This document shows positions 35,417 through 43,795 of a stretch of DNA of 58,616 nt, piece after piece. Both the position numbers and the translations under genes were made by a program. The DNA is from Alphaproteobacteria bacterium (GTDB lineage: Bacteria > Pseudomonadota > Alphaproteobacteria > Micropepsales > Micropepsaceae). Below the pieces are notes generated by a model. That model did not search any database and was not told the origin of the DNA. It saw only the letters and a list, made by a program, of their open reading frames with translations. The stretch is taken from positions 1 through 58,616 of the forward strand of contig JAGWNK010000024.1 in assembly GCA_028871345.1 (NCBI GenBank), given 5' to 3'. How positions within the stretch are numbered: position 1 is the stretch's first letter; the number at the start of each line of letters is the position of its first letter.

Positions 35417-35998
35417 CTACCACGTCAGGCTCCCATACCGCCCGTTGTCCCACGTCAGAGTGACATCGCCGTCGTCTCCGGCGTCCGTGATGCCGGTGGG
35501 ATCGCCGGTCGTGGGAATGTTGAGAAAGCCGCGCCTTATCGCGCCAGGTTGACACGTGTCGATCACGTCCTGCACGTCGTCAAAGGCAAAGGCCCGGCCG
35601 CTGTCGCCGTTGACGCCGACGCACCAGCCTTGGCCGGCCGGACCGGAGCCCCAGTTGCGCGACAGCTCGGGATGAGCGGGATCGAATTGACTGTACGCAA
35701 AATAATAGCGGTCGCCCGTCAGGCTGTCTTCCGGATAGAGCGAGCGGCACTGGCCCGGCTCTATGTTGTACCATCCCCTGGAATGAACGCCGGCATTGTC
35801 GTTTCCCCACCACGCAACCGCCACGCTCACCACCACATTGGTGCCGTTGCAGATCTGCGGATGATCGAGCGTGGCGTGCGCGGGCGGCGCCGCGACGGGC
35901 GCGAACGCCAACACAAACACCGCCGTCCGCAAGGCGCGGCGGATTGCAATTGCCCAAACGCGCGCCACCGCCGCGCAAACCAAGCGTGAAAGCCGCAT
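35417..35998 (-). CDS. DUF1036 family exported protein
   Basis: 193 residues from ATG 35998, with a long basic N-terminus and hydrophobic stretch (TAVFVLAFAPVAAPPAHA) that looks like a signal peptide with a stretched n-region. The mature segment has the DUF1036 pattern: ICNGTNVVVSVAVAWW, then SRGWYNIEPGQCRSLY and later a Cys-containing WCVGVN. This family is common in alphaproteobacteria and of unknown function. C-terminal residues 130-190 are Asp/Gly-rich. No operon partners; the 419-bp neighbourhood shows it as a monocistronic unit. Confidence 0.65.
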   Translation of the reverse strand: MRLSRLVCAAVARVWAIAIRRALRTAVFVLAFAPVAAPPAHATLDHPQICNGTNVVVSVAVAWWGNDNAGVHSRGWYNIEPGQCRSLYPEDSLTGDRYYFAYSQFDPAHPELSRNWGSGPAGQGWCVGVNGDSGRAFAFDDVQDVIDTCQPGAIRRGFLNIPTTGDPTGITDAGDDGDVTLTWDNGRYGSLTW

Positions 35999-36148
35999 AG
36001 GACGTGATCTCCCCCTCGCCCGGTGCATATTACATCAGTTCACAGGTTGCGACACGTCATGGTCCGCGCATCACCGAACTGCCGGCGCGACCAGGCAGGC
36101 CAACGGCGGGGCGTCGGCAGCCAGGGCCTGCGCAAGCTGTCGAAGAAT

Positions 36149-36664
36149 TCACCGCTGCGCCGACGCTCGTGCCGCATCGAAGGCCGCATGATAGGCGACC
36201 ATGCCTCTTGCCGGCTCACCCGCGATCATCAAACGCAGGAAGTGCTGCGGCGGCACGCCCGCCAGCCGCAAGCCGGCGTCCTGCACGAAACCAAAACGGC
36301 CATAGTAGCCGGGATCACCGAGAACGACGCAGCCTTGCGCCCCCAAGGCACGCAGGCGGGCAATCCCTTCGGCGACGAGTGCGGCACCAATGCCCTGCTT
36401 ATGCCGATCCGGGCGGACCGAAAGCGGCCCCAGCCCGTACCAGCCGCCGTCGCGACCATCGATCCTGACCGGCGAAAAGGCGATGTGGCCGAGCAACTCG
36501 CCGTCCTCGTCCACCACCAGAGAAACGGTCAGCATGGCGGCGGCGCGCAATGCGTCCACGATCGCGCCCTCGGTCCCCGACCTGTGCTCGGCCGTGGCAA
36601 ACGCGGCCTGCACGACGTCGCGGATCGCGGTTCGATCGCCGGCCTGTTGGTCACGGATTTTCAT
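36149..36664 (-). CDS. GNAT family N-acetyltransferase (YhbS-like)
   Basis: 171 residues when started at ATG 36664 (MKIRDQQAGDRTAIRDVV). Acetyl-CoA binding motif A is visible as LGPLSVRPDRHKQGIGAALV, with Q/R-x-x-G-x-G/A replaced by H-K-Q-G-I-G-A, and VVLGDPGYYGRFGF is the YhbS-type block. A further in-frame upstream extension to 36760 is unlikely. Substrate unknown. Monocistronic, with 296 bp to the next divergent gene in which nothing else is evident. Confidence 0.82.
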   Translation of the reverse strand: MKIRDQQAGDRTAIRDVVQAAFATAEHRSGTEGAIVDALRAAAMLTVSLVVDEDGELLGHIAFSPVRIDGRDGGWYGLGPLSVRPDRHKQGIGAALVAEGIARLRALGAQGCVVLGDPGYYGRFGFVQDAGLRLAGVPPQHFLRLMIAGEPARGMVAYHAAFDAARASAQR

Positions 36665-36960
36665 TTCTCTCACCACTTGGGCCGGCCCTTTCACCGAGCA
36701 TCGGCGACAGAAGAAGCGCCAGGCGCGCCACTTCCTGCCTGCCTTGCGCGAAACCGGCACGGGTGGCGCTTGCGGGTCGCCGGACCCATGTGCGGCCCCG
36801 GAATGTCAATAACATTTACGCTCTGGACGCCGCCAATCTTTCAACCCTGTAATGTTCCTTTACAGGGCCGCGCTTGCTGCCGTAGCGGACGGCTGAAGAT
36901 GCACAGATGGTACACTTGTTGCTTGATCGTCCCCCGCACACATTGGTTGGGGGACACCCG

Positions 36961-37740
36961 ATGAAAGTCTGGCCTTGCGTGATTGGCTTGGGGCTGCTCG
37001 CAGCCGCTCCGGCCTACGCTACGACGGTGTCGCAGATCGGCGGCGGTTACGATACGACCTGCGACCAGGATCCGATTTGTGCCGCTGCGCTGGCGGGCGG
37101 GGCGACCTTCTACGCCAACCTGGCAAACAGCCCGAGTGATATCGGTCCGGCAACGCCGTTCGTCTCGCCGGCGCATGGCTGGGACGATCCGAGCCTCTTC
37201 ATCTACAATCTGACCGCGCACGACTTCACGAGCGCCCAGTTGCAGGGCTTGGGTTACCAGGGCGCGAACAACGGCGTGCTGCAGCTGGCCCCGGGCTTTC
37301 CGACGACGATCCTGGCCAATTCGGTCTACCAGTATTCGTGGCCGGATTATCCCAACGGCGCCTATTGCGGATTGGGGGCGGGAGAATTGTTCGCCTACGA
37401 CTACGACGATACCTATGGCTGCACCGGTTCGGCCCAGCCCGGCAACGTGTCCTTGCTGTTCTCGGCGATGTGGAATGGCCAGGCGATCACCACCACGCCG
37501 TTCAGCCCGAACAGCAACATTTCGGGCACCTTTGTCGGTTTCGAAGGTCTCGATCCCAACGGCTATGCGGAAACCGCCTATGACGACCACAACGGCGCGC
37601 CAAACGGCTACCTGGCAAACATCGTCGTCGGGTCGTCGTCCTTCAACGTGCCTGAGCCGATGACCTTGTCGTTGTTCGGTTTCGGCTTGGCCGGCGCGGC
37701 AGTCCTGCGCCGTCGCCGCAAGGCCGACAAGGCCGCCTGA
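36961..37740 (+). CDS. PEP-CTERM sorting domain protein
   Basis: 259-residue exported protein. ATG 36961 begins the signal peptide MKVWPCVIGLGLLAAAPAYA, with cleavage expected before TTVSQIG. The C-terminus is a textbook PEP-CTERM signal: VPEPMTLSLFGFGLAGAAVLRRRRKA, i.e. the VPEP motif, a hydrophobic helix and an Arg cluster, directing processing by exosortase. The middle is low in charge, Asn/Gly/Tyr-rich and unassigned. Exosortase itself is not in the window. Upstream ATG at 36907 would misplace the signal peptide. Confidence 0.85.
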   Translation: MKVWPCVIGLGLLAAAPAYATTVSQIGGGYDTTCDQDPICAAALAGGATFYANLANSPSDIGPATPFVSPAHGWDDPSLFIYNLTAHDFTSAQLQGLGYQGANNGVLQLAPGFPTTILANSVYQYSWPDYPNGAYCGLGAGELFAYDYDDTYGCTGSAQPGNVSLLFSAMWNGQAITTTPFSPNSNISGTFVGFEGLDPNGYAETAYDDHNGAPNGYLANIVVGSSSFNVPEPMTLSLFGFGLAGAAVLRRRRKADKAA

Positions 37741-37762
37741 CGCAACCGACGATGGGCATGCG

Positions 37763-37791
37763 AAAGGGCCGCCCGGCACGGGCGGCCCTTT
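37763..37791. terminator. Bidirectional intrinsic terminator
   Basis: AAAGGGCCGCCC (37763-37774), loop GGCAC, GGGCGGCCCTTT (37780-37791): a perfect 12-bp stem flanked by A and T runs on either side, lying between the convergent PEP-CTERM gene and SSS symporter gene. It can end transcription in both directions. Confidence 0.8.
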
Positions 37792-37809
37792 GTCGTTGCG
37801 CGATGCCTG

Positions 37810-39750
37810 CTACAGCTGGGCGTCGACCCGCGGCACCGGCGTGATGTTGTCGGAATCCGGATAGGCCTTCTTGAGGTGGCTCAGCCAGGTGACCCACAGG
37901 ATCAGCGAGGTCGCCACCACGATGGCGAGCGCGATCTCTGCCCGCTGGTATTCGCGGATCACCACATAGACCGGCATGGCGACCAGCGCCGTCTGCCAGA
38001 CGACGCCCACCACGATGTTGAACATGTCGCGGAAGAAGTCGGGATTTGGCCTGAAGGCGGGATCCTCGGCCTGCACCGCCTTCAGCACCGGTCCCCAGAA
38101 GCCCCAGGGCCGCGTGCGCTTGTAGAAGGCCTTCAGCACCTCCATGTCCTCGGCCTTCGACAGCCAGGTGCCGACGAAGCAGCCGACGAGCGACGCCGCC
38201 AGGATGAAGGGGAACCAGAAGAAGGCCGACGGCAAAGTCGCCAGCGTGACGACCGCGGCGTGCAGCGCGGGCATCGCGGCGCTGGCGGCGAGGATCTCGG
38301 CCTGCCACGGCCCGGCGAAGGGCAACAGCACCACCATGGCGACGCCGATGCCCGTCGCCATGCCCCAGAAATAGCCGAAGCCGTTGAAGCGCCACCAGTA
38401 CCACTTGATGACGTTGGCAGCGGCGTAGCCGCCCCACAGCCCCGACACGATCCACTGCACCACGTCGTTGATCGAAGCGACGAACCAGCCGATGGCGATG
38501 CCGAAGGCCACCACCGAGAACGACGCCACATAGGAGAGCTTGACGCACAGCCGCTCGCTGGCGTTGGGGTTGATGAAGCGGCGGTAGATGTCGTTGACAA
38601 TGTAGGGCGGCGCCGCGTTCACCGTGGCGGCGAGGTTCGACATGAAGGCGGCGAGCAGCCCAGCCACCGTGATGCCGAGCAGCCCCGCCGGCACGAAGCG
38701 CGACAGCGCGTCGGGCAGCACCTTTTCGAAGTCCATGTTGACGCCCATGGCGCGGATGTCGCTGTTGTAATAGACGAGCGCCAGGATGGTGAGCCCCGCC
38801 ACCATGAAATAGCGCGGCACGTTGAGCACGACGTTGACCACCGCGCTCATCATGCAGGCCTCGCGCGGATTGCGCGTCGACAGGATGCGCTGCATGTCGT
38901 AGTTCGGCGCCGGGCCGGCGGCGGCCACGATGAAGCCCTTGAACAGCAGCATCATCCAGAGGAAGCCGAACAGCGAAAAGCCGTCCTGGATGATCTTGGC
39001 GTTGGCCGCCGGCAGCTGCTTGGACCAGTCGAGTCCGGTCTGCCAGCCGAAGAAGATGTTGTCCCATCCCGCCGGCACGAAATGATGCAGCGTGCCCGGC
39101 GACACCTGGTTCATGGCGATGAGGCCGATGGCGACCGAAGCGATCGACAACAGCGTGAACTGCATCACCTCGGTGATCACCACGCTGAACATGCCGCCCT
39201 TCACCACATAGAAGGTGGTGATGCCGACCAGGATCAGGGCGTAGATGTTCTCGTTGGCGCCGGCATCGGCGGTGAAATGCCAGGGCAGGAAATCGACCGC
39301 GAACTTGCCGATGCCCTTGAATCCGTAGCTCAGGAAGCCGATGACGCTGACCAGGGCGAAGACGACGACGATGAGATGCGACAGCTGCGCCCCCAGCCCG
39401 TCGCCGAAGCGGATCTTGATCCATTCCGCGCCGGTGGTGACGCCCGACCGTCTCAGCCAGCCCGACAGATAGACCATCAGGAAGATCTGGTTGAAGACCG
39501 GCCACAGCCAGGGAATCCACACGCTCTTCATGCCGTAGATGAAGAGCCAGGTGACCAGGAGCATGGTGCCGGCGATGTCGAACATGCCCGAGGCGTTGGA
39601 GACGCCCAGCATGTACCAGGGCAAGACGTTGCCGCCGAGGAAGTACGACTTGGTGTCGCGCGAGGCGCGGTGCGAGACCCAATAGCCGACAAGCACGCTC
39701 ATCGCGAGGAAGAAGACGATGATGCCGACATCGATGAGATGGAGATTCAC
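37810..39750 (-). CDS. Sodium:solute symporter family (SSS) sugar transporter
   Basis: 646-residue multi-spanning transporter with about 14-15 membrane helices. Early segment SYFLGGNVLPWYMLGVSNASGMFD is the SSS signature, including the Na+-site-forming TM1 region; other conserved parts are GFLSYGFKGIGKFA and GLLAAFMSNLAATVNAAPPYIVNDIYRR. Closely similar transporters are often linked to glycoside phosphorylases. Substrate cannot be fixed by sequence, but the shared operator with the cellobiose 2-epimerase/GH94 locus suggests cellobiose or a related disaccharide. It starts with GTG 39750, preceded by GGGGGGA. Confidence 0.85.
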   Translation of the reverse strand: MNLHLIDVGIIVFFLAMSVLVGYWVSHRASRDTKSYFLGGNVLPWYMLGVSNASGMFDIAGTMLLVTWLFIYGMKSVWIPWLWPVFNQIFLMVYLSGWLRRSGVTTGAEWIKIRFGDGLGAQLSHLIVVVFALVSVIGFLSYGFKGIGKFAVDFLPWHFTADAGANENIYALILVGITTFYVVKGGMFSVVITEVMQFTLLSIASVAIGLIAMNQVSPGTLHHFVPAGWDNIFFGWQTGLDWSKQLPAANAKIIQDGFSLFGFLWMMLLFKGFIVAAAGPAPNYDMQRILSTRNPREACMMSAVVNVVLNVPRYFMVAGLTILALVYYNSDIRAMGVNMDFEKVLPDALSRFVPAGLLGITVAGLLAAFMSNLAATVNAAPPYIVNDIYRRFINPNASERLCVKLSYVASFSVVAFGIAIGWFVASINDVVQWIVSGLWGGYAAANVIKWYWWRFNGFGYFWGMATGIGVAMVVLLPFAGPWQAEILAASAAMPALHAAVVTLATLPSAFFWFPFILAASLVGCFVGTWLSKAEDMEVLKAFYKRTRPWGFWGPVLKAVQAEDPAFRPNPDFFRDMFNIVVGVVWQTALVAMPVYVVIREYQRAEIALAIVVATSLILWVTWLSHLKKAYPDSDNITPVPRVDAQL

Positions 39751-39809
39751 GGACGTCCCCCCAAGGCGGTTGACCTGGATTATTCTTGTCGGCGAACCTT
39801 CCTGGAAGC

Positions 39810-39823
39810 TGACAGCGCTGTCA
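39810..39823. promoter_or_regulatory. Perfect LacI-type operator palindrome upstream of the SSS symporter
   Basis: TGACAGCGCTGTCA, a perfect 14-bp palindrome, 59 bp upstream of the GTG start of the SSS gene. It shares 12 of 14 positions with the site upstream of the cellobiose 2-epimerase gene at 30617-30630. The shape and central CG are typical of LacI-family repressor sites. The regulator gene is not in this window. Confidence 0.6.
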
Positions 39824-40009
39824 AGCGGTGCCTCGCGGGTTCGGTTTCCGGCGATGCGGCAGGCCAGGGCGTCTGCCGGGGGCGGCCCTGCAGCAACCGC
39901 GGAAACGGCCGAAAATACCGCATTCGAAGGTCATGTGGCGAGCGTCTCGCCTGGCCTCAGGGGCGCCAGGGCAAGCCGGGACAAGGGTTGGGAGAGATGA
40001 CGACAACGC

Positions 40010-40210
40010 TTACTTCGCGACACTCCCGTCGTGGTCCGACGCTTCGTCGGAGGTGCCGTCCAGCAGCTCGCGGGATTCCTCGATCAGGCGTTTCGAGATA
40101 TCGATGCGCCTCTGCAGATCGCAAATCGCCAGGTGCAGGGACCGTTGGCCCTCGCGCACGCTGAGCATCAACAGGCGGCGTTCTTCGACCAGTAATCCAT
40201 GAGAGGACAT
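40010..40210 (-). CDS. Small hypothetical protein, helical
   Basis: 66 residues, MSSHGLLVEERRLLML then a continuous amphipathic, charge-rich helix (QRSLHLAICDLQRRID to KRLIEESRELLDG) ending in an acidic tail. AGGAG lies 7 bases before ATG 40210. Similar short helical proteins are found in alphaproteobacteria, but no family could be named. An upstream extension of the frame lacks coding character. It is 188 bp from the operator region of the SSS gene. Confidence 0.5.
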   Translation of the reverse strand: MSSHGLLVEERRLLMLSVREGQRSLHLAICDLQRRIDISKRLIEESRELLDGTSDEASDHDGSVAK

Positions 40211-40698
40211 GCGGGCTCCTGCTCTGAGCGGGAACGCGGGCACGGCGTGCCTCGGATGTCTCTCAAGCGCCAGCGCTCGTGGCGTTGCTGGCGACTGCGA
40301 CAGCCCAGCACGCCCCCTCCGTGCACCTAGCGAATTATTCCGCACCCGGCCCTTTTTTGCATGCCGGGGCGGCATCAGCAGTGGCGGTGCGCTGCTGCTT
40401 TCGCCGCTTTGCCGGTTGTCCGGCGCTCCGGGACGGCGCCTCTGCGCACCGCGGTGCGTCCATGGCGGGAGAGAAGGAAGGACGTGCCTTTGCGGCGGTC
40501 GGATCGTGAATTGCGAATGCGTCCCAAACGCAAACCATGTGGAAGACCGCTTGCAAGCCATTGAAACCGGCCTATCATTCTGCCGGAACGCAACATGGGA
40601 CGCGTTCGCAAGAAGCGTTGCGTGTTGGGGAAGAAAGGCGTCTTCTACACGTCCATCAGGGCCGGCGGCTGGCCGGAATCGGATCGGGGAATGGGCAG
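40211..40698. other. 488-bp intergenic stretch upstream of the repeat-peptide gene
   Basis: No domain-bearing frame on either strand. It must contain promoters for the small minus-strand gene and for the plus-strand repeat-peptide operon. Locally AT-richer at 40325-40345 (GAATTATTCC). No repeat or structured element stood out. Confidence 0.4.
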
Positions 40699-41049
40699 AT
40701 GAGCAAACAAGCCGACAGGCAACCAGGCGACAGCATCGGCCGGCGCGCGGCCTTGAAGAGGATCGCGTTCACGGCCGTCGGCGTGGCCGCCGGAGCCGTC
40801 CTGGCAATCACGCCGCGCGAAGCGTGGGCCGGCTATGGCGTCAACGGCGACTATTCCGACAGCGGCGGCTACGGCGTCAGCGGCGATTATTCCGACAGCG
40901 GCGGCTACGGCGTCAGCGGCGACTATTCCGACAGCGGCGGCTATGGCGTCAGCGGCGACTATTCCGACAGCGGCGGCTACGGCGTCAGCGGCGACTATTC
41001 CGACAGCAGCGGCTATGGCGTCAGCGGCGACTACAGCGACGGTGCCTGA
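40699..41049 (+). CDS. Tat-exported Gly/Tyr-rich repeat protein, candidate RiPP precursor
   Basis: 116 residues from ATG 40699. Residues 1-44 look like a twin-arginine leader: polar n-region, GRRAALKRIAFTAVG with the RR pair at 16-17, hydrophobic stretch, and AWA cleavage site. Residues 45-116 are six 12-residue units: GYGVNGDYSDSG, three GYGVSGDYSDSG, GYGVSGDYSDSS and GYGVSGDYSDGA. There are no Cys or Lys in the repeats. Immediately downstream (61 bp) is a radical SAM/SPASM enzyme. The architecture resembles the Gly-rich-repeat (GRRM) precursors of radical-SAM systems that form Tyr/Trp/Phe-x-x cyclophanes; the YSD triplet occurs six times, offering candidate sites. The modification itself is inference. 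Confidence 0.7.
   Translation: MSKQADRQPGDSIGRRAALKRIAFTAVGVAAGAVLAITPREAWAGYGVNGDYSDSGGYGVSGDYSDSGGYGVSGDYSDSGGYGVSGDYSDSGGYGVSGDYSDSSGYGVSGDYSDGA
40831..41046 (+). repeat. Six 36-bp in-frame tandem repeats
   Basis: Units start at 40831, 40867, 40903, 40939, 40975 and 41011; each codes for the 12-residue GYGVxGDYSDxx unit. Differences between copies are mostly synonymous (for example TAT/TAC, GAC/GAT), so the peptide is kept under selection while the DNA drifts. The last copy is altered at its end (DGA) before the stop. Confidence 0.9.
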
Positions 41050-41110
41050 GCCTGCCCCTCGTATGGACGCCATGGTGCAAGCGCCGCGGCAGGTGCGGGC
41101 CGGCTGAAGC

Positions 41111-42211
41111 ATGGCGACCCTGATCCTCAAGCCCACCGAGGCCTGCAACGCCGCCTGCGCCTATTGCGAAGTGGACCGCAAGGGCTGGCGCACCACCAAG
41201 ATCATGCCGGCCGCGATTCTCGAACGGCTGTTCGAACGCATCAACGAATTCCTCGAGGAGCGTCCGGACGAGCGGCTGGAGATCGTCTGGCACGGCGGCG
41301 AACCTCTGCTTCTGGGCCCGGACTATTTCGAGAAGGCCTGCGCCTTCCAACAGGAGCATTGCGCGGCGACGCGCGGGCGCATCCGTCACACCATCCAGAC
41401 CAATCTGACGCTGCTGACGCCCGCCTTCATCGCGGCCTTCCGCCAGCTCGGCATGAACAGCGTCGGCACGAGCTACGACCCGGTGGCCGGCGTGCGCCTC
41501 CTCAAGAAGGGCGAGAGCGGCGCCGCCTACAACAGGCGCTTCATGGAGGCGGTGACGCTCATCGAGCGTGAAGGATTCCGCTGGGGCGTGATCTGCGTCG
41601 TCACCAAGCTGTCGCTCGAGCGACCGCTCGACATCTTCCATTTCATGACCAATTTGGCGCCGGACGGCGGCGTCATGTTCAATCCCGTCAATGTCGAGAA
41701 GCCCGAGCACGACCACCTGAAGATCAGCGCCGAGGAATTCGCCGCCTTCCTGGGGGCAATCTTCCCCGCCTGGTGGCAGCATCGCGCGCGCTATCCCCGC
41801 GTCGAGCCTTTCCGCTCGCTGATCGGCAGCCTGCTGTCGGAGCGGCAGAACTACTACTGCAACGACGCGGGCAATTGCGCCAACACGCACTTCAATCTGG
41901 GGCCCGAGGGGCGCTGGTCGCATTGCGGGCGCTCCGCCGACTGGGGACTTCTCGACTACGGCACCATCGCCGAGCGCAGCATCTCCGAGGTGTTCTCGAA
42001 TGCCGCGCGCGACGGGCTGCGCCGGCGCAACGAGGTGCTGTCAAACGGCGAATGCCGCGGCTGCCGCTGGTGGCGGGTCTGCCATGGCGGCTGCCCGCTC
42101 GACGGCCACATGAACACGGGCAGCCTCATGGGCCAGACGGGCTGGTGCCGGGCGCGGCGCGACTTCATCGAACGCACCGTCCTGCCCGTGACGGGAATGA
42201 CGTTGCAGTGA
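41111..42211 (+). CDS. Radical SAM/SPASM peptide-modifying enzyme
   Basis: 366 residues. Radical SAM motif C12-x3-C16-x2-C19 (ACNAACAYCE), the GGEPLLL block near residue 62 and an HTIQTNL strand. The C-terminal SPASM domain carries many Cys: YYCNDAGNCANTH, GRWSHCGRSADWG, GECRGCRWWRVCHGGCPLDGH and a final GWC, enough for two auxiliary [4Fe-4S] clusters. No RRE domain is obvious. It follows the repeat-peptide gene by 61 bp on the same strand, so it probably installs C-C or C-X crosslinks into that peptide. Related GRRM-type enzymes (GrrM) form three-residue cyclophanes; the exact subtype is uncertain. Confidence 0.85.
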   Translation: MATLILKPTEACNAACAYCEVDRKGWRTTKIMPAAILERLFERINEFLEERPDERLEIVWHGGEPLLLGPDYFEKACAFQQEHCAATRGRIRHTIQTNLTLLTPAFIAAFRQLGMNSVGTSYDPVAGVRLLKKGESGAAYNRRFMEAVTLIEREGFRWGVICVVTKLSLERPLDIFHFMTNLAPDGGVMFNPVNVEKPEHDHLKISAEEFAAFLGAIFPAWWQHRARYPRVEPFRSLIGSLLSERQNYYCNDAGNCANTHFNLGPEGRWSHCGRSADWGLLDYGTIAERSISEVFSNAARDGLRRRNEVLSNGECRGCRWWRVCHGGCPLDGHMNTGSLMGQTGWCRARRDFIERTVLPVTGMTLQ

Positions 42212-42270
42212 AGCGGCTCTGAATATTCGCGATTCAGATCGTCGGCAGATGGCGATGCATCAGCCTCACC

Positions 42271-42310
42271 AGCTCGCCCTGGCCAGCTCGCCCTGGCCAG
42301 CTCGCCCTGG
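42271..42310. repeat. Three copies of a 14-bp tandem repeat
   Basis: AGCTCGCCCTGGCC at 42271-42284 and 42285-42298, then 12 matching bases from 42299. It lies in the convergent gap between the radical SAM gene and the Mpl-like gene. Slippage origin is likely; no function inferred. Confidence 0.8.
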
Positions 42311-42352
42311 CGGTGCGTGGAGGTCTTGCGGAAGATGGCGGCGCGGGGCCGA

Positions 42353-43759
42353 TCAGGAAGGACTCGCAGTCGCCGATGCAAGCCGCGCCACCAGTTCGGC
42401 GGCGAAGTGCGACAGCGTATCGTCGCGCGCCCCCATCACCACGATGCGGTCGCCGGGCCTGGCGAGGGCGATGAGCTTGTCGCCGCAGGCGGCGCGGTCG
42501 GGCAGGGCGAAGGCGGCGCGCCCACCCGCCGTTACGCCGGCCACGATGTCGCCGCTCGACACGCTGCGCTCCACCGTGCCCCCGAAATAGACGGGCTCGG
42601 GCATCAGGAGCACGTCGTCGGCGCCGAGGCCGCGCACGAAGCCGTCGATGAAGGCGTTCTTCATCAGCTTGAGCGGCCCGTAGCCGTGCGGCTGGAACAT
42701 CACCAGGAGGCGTCCGGGGAAATCGTGCAGGGTGGCGAGCGAGGCGGCGATCTTGTCGGGATTGTGGGCGAAGTCGTCGATCACCGTGACGCCCCTGGCG
42801 CGGCCGGCCACTTCCATGCGCCGCTTGACGCCGGCAAAACCGCCGAGCGCCTGCGCCGCCTCGGAAAGCGGCACGCCCGCGGCGCGCGCCGCCCCCAGCG
42901 CCGCCAAAGCGTTCGCCACGTTGTGCCGGCCGGGCACCTTCAGCGCCACCGCCACGGTCGTGCCGCCTTCGCGCACCTCGAACGAGATGCCGTCGGGCGC
43001 CGGCACCACACGGCCGCCAAAGAGATCGGCGGCGGGGTCCTCCAAGCCATAGGTGATGGCGCGCCTGGCCTGGCCCCGGAGGGCGGCCGATTCCGCATTG
43101 TCGCGGTTGATCACGGCGACCTCGGCCTTGGCCACGAAGGCGGCGAACAGCGCGCGCAACTCGTCCATCGATTTGTGGTCGAGGGCGATGTTGTTGAGCA
43201 CGGCGATCTTGGGGTCGTAGCGGGCGATCGAGCCGTCGCTCTCGTCCACTTCGCTGACGAAGAGGCCGCTGGCGCCCACCAGCGCGCTGGCGAACAGCGC
43301 CTGCGGCGTGACGAAGTTCTTCATCACGGCGCCGTTCATCACCGTGGGATCGCGCCCGGTGGCCGACAGGAGCCAGCCGATCATGCCCGTGGTCGTCGAT
43401 TTGCCGCTGGTGCCGGCGACGCCGATGCTGCGCGGCGCGGCGTTGAAGAGCTGCGCCAGGAGCTCGGCGCGGATCATCAATGGGACGCCGAGCCGCCTCG
43501 CCGCCGCCACGTCGGGCACGGTGGATTCCACCGCGGCCGAGATCACGACCGTCATTCCGGGACGCACGCCGCTGCCGTCCTGGGGATGGAGCGCGATGCC
43601 CTGGGCCCGCAGATAGCCGAACTTCTCGCCCAGCCGGCCCTGGTCCAGCGCCCGGTCCGAGCCCGACACCGCCGCGCCCCGGGCCCGCAGGATCAGCGCC
43701 AGGGGCAGCATGCCGCTGCCGCCGATGCCGCAAAAGAAATAGTGTCTGTCCATGCTCAT
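42353..43759 (-). CDS. mpl: Mur ligase family protein, probably murein peptide ligase Mpl
   Basis: 468-residue ATP-dependent Mur ligase. N-terminal Rossmann domain [19 protein letters not shown]-loop GTSGKSTTT (116-124), [22 protein letters not shown], and the C-terminal-domain segment [11 protein letters not shown]. It could be MurC-like, but its divergent pairing with an LD-carboxypeptidase and its lack of a dcw cluster context suggest Mpl, which reattaches recycled L-Ala-D-Glu-DAP peptide to UDP-MurNAc. Cytoplasmic. Whether it is Mpl or a MurC paralogue cannot be settled from sequence alone. Confidence 0.72.
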   Translation of the reverse strand: MSMDRHYFFCGIGGSGMLPLALILRARGAAVSGSDRALDQGRLGEKFGYLRAQGIALHPQDGSGVRPGMTVVISAAVESTVPDVAAARRLGVPLMIRAELLAQLFNAAPRSIGVAGTSGKSTTTGMIGWLLSATGRDPTVMNGAVMKNFVTPQALFASALVGASGLFVSEVDESDGSIARYDPKIAVLNNIALDHKSMDELRALFAAFVAKAEVAVINRDNAESAALRGQARRAITYGLEDPAADLFGGRVVPAPDGISFEVREGGTTVAVALKVPGRHNVANALAALGAARAAGVPLSEAAQALGGFAGVKRRMEVAGRARGVTVIDDFAHNPDKIAASLATLHDFPGRLLVMFQPHGYGPLKLMKNAFIDGFVRGLGADDVLLMPEPVYFGGTVERSVSSGDIVAGVTAGGRAAFALPDRAACGDKLIALARPGDRIVVMGARDDTLSHFAAELVARLASATASPS

Positions 43760-43795
43760 GGGCCAAGGTTATAAGGCCGTCGTGGCGGCAAGCAA

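Noticed and set aside
40831..41046. CRISPR array
   Set aside because: Repeats are directly adjacent with no spacers and are in frame inside a protein gene.
42271..42310. Short CRISPR or phage attachment repeat
   Set aside because: Three contiguous 14-bp copies with no spacer and no integrase nearby; simple tandem duplication.
42353..43759. Essential cell-wall MurC
   Set aside because: Not in a dcw cluster and paired with an LD-carboxypeptidase; Mpl fits better, although MurC paralogy cannot be excluded.
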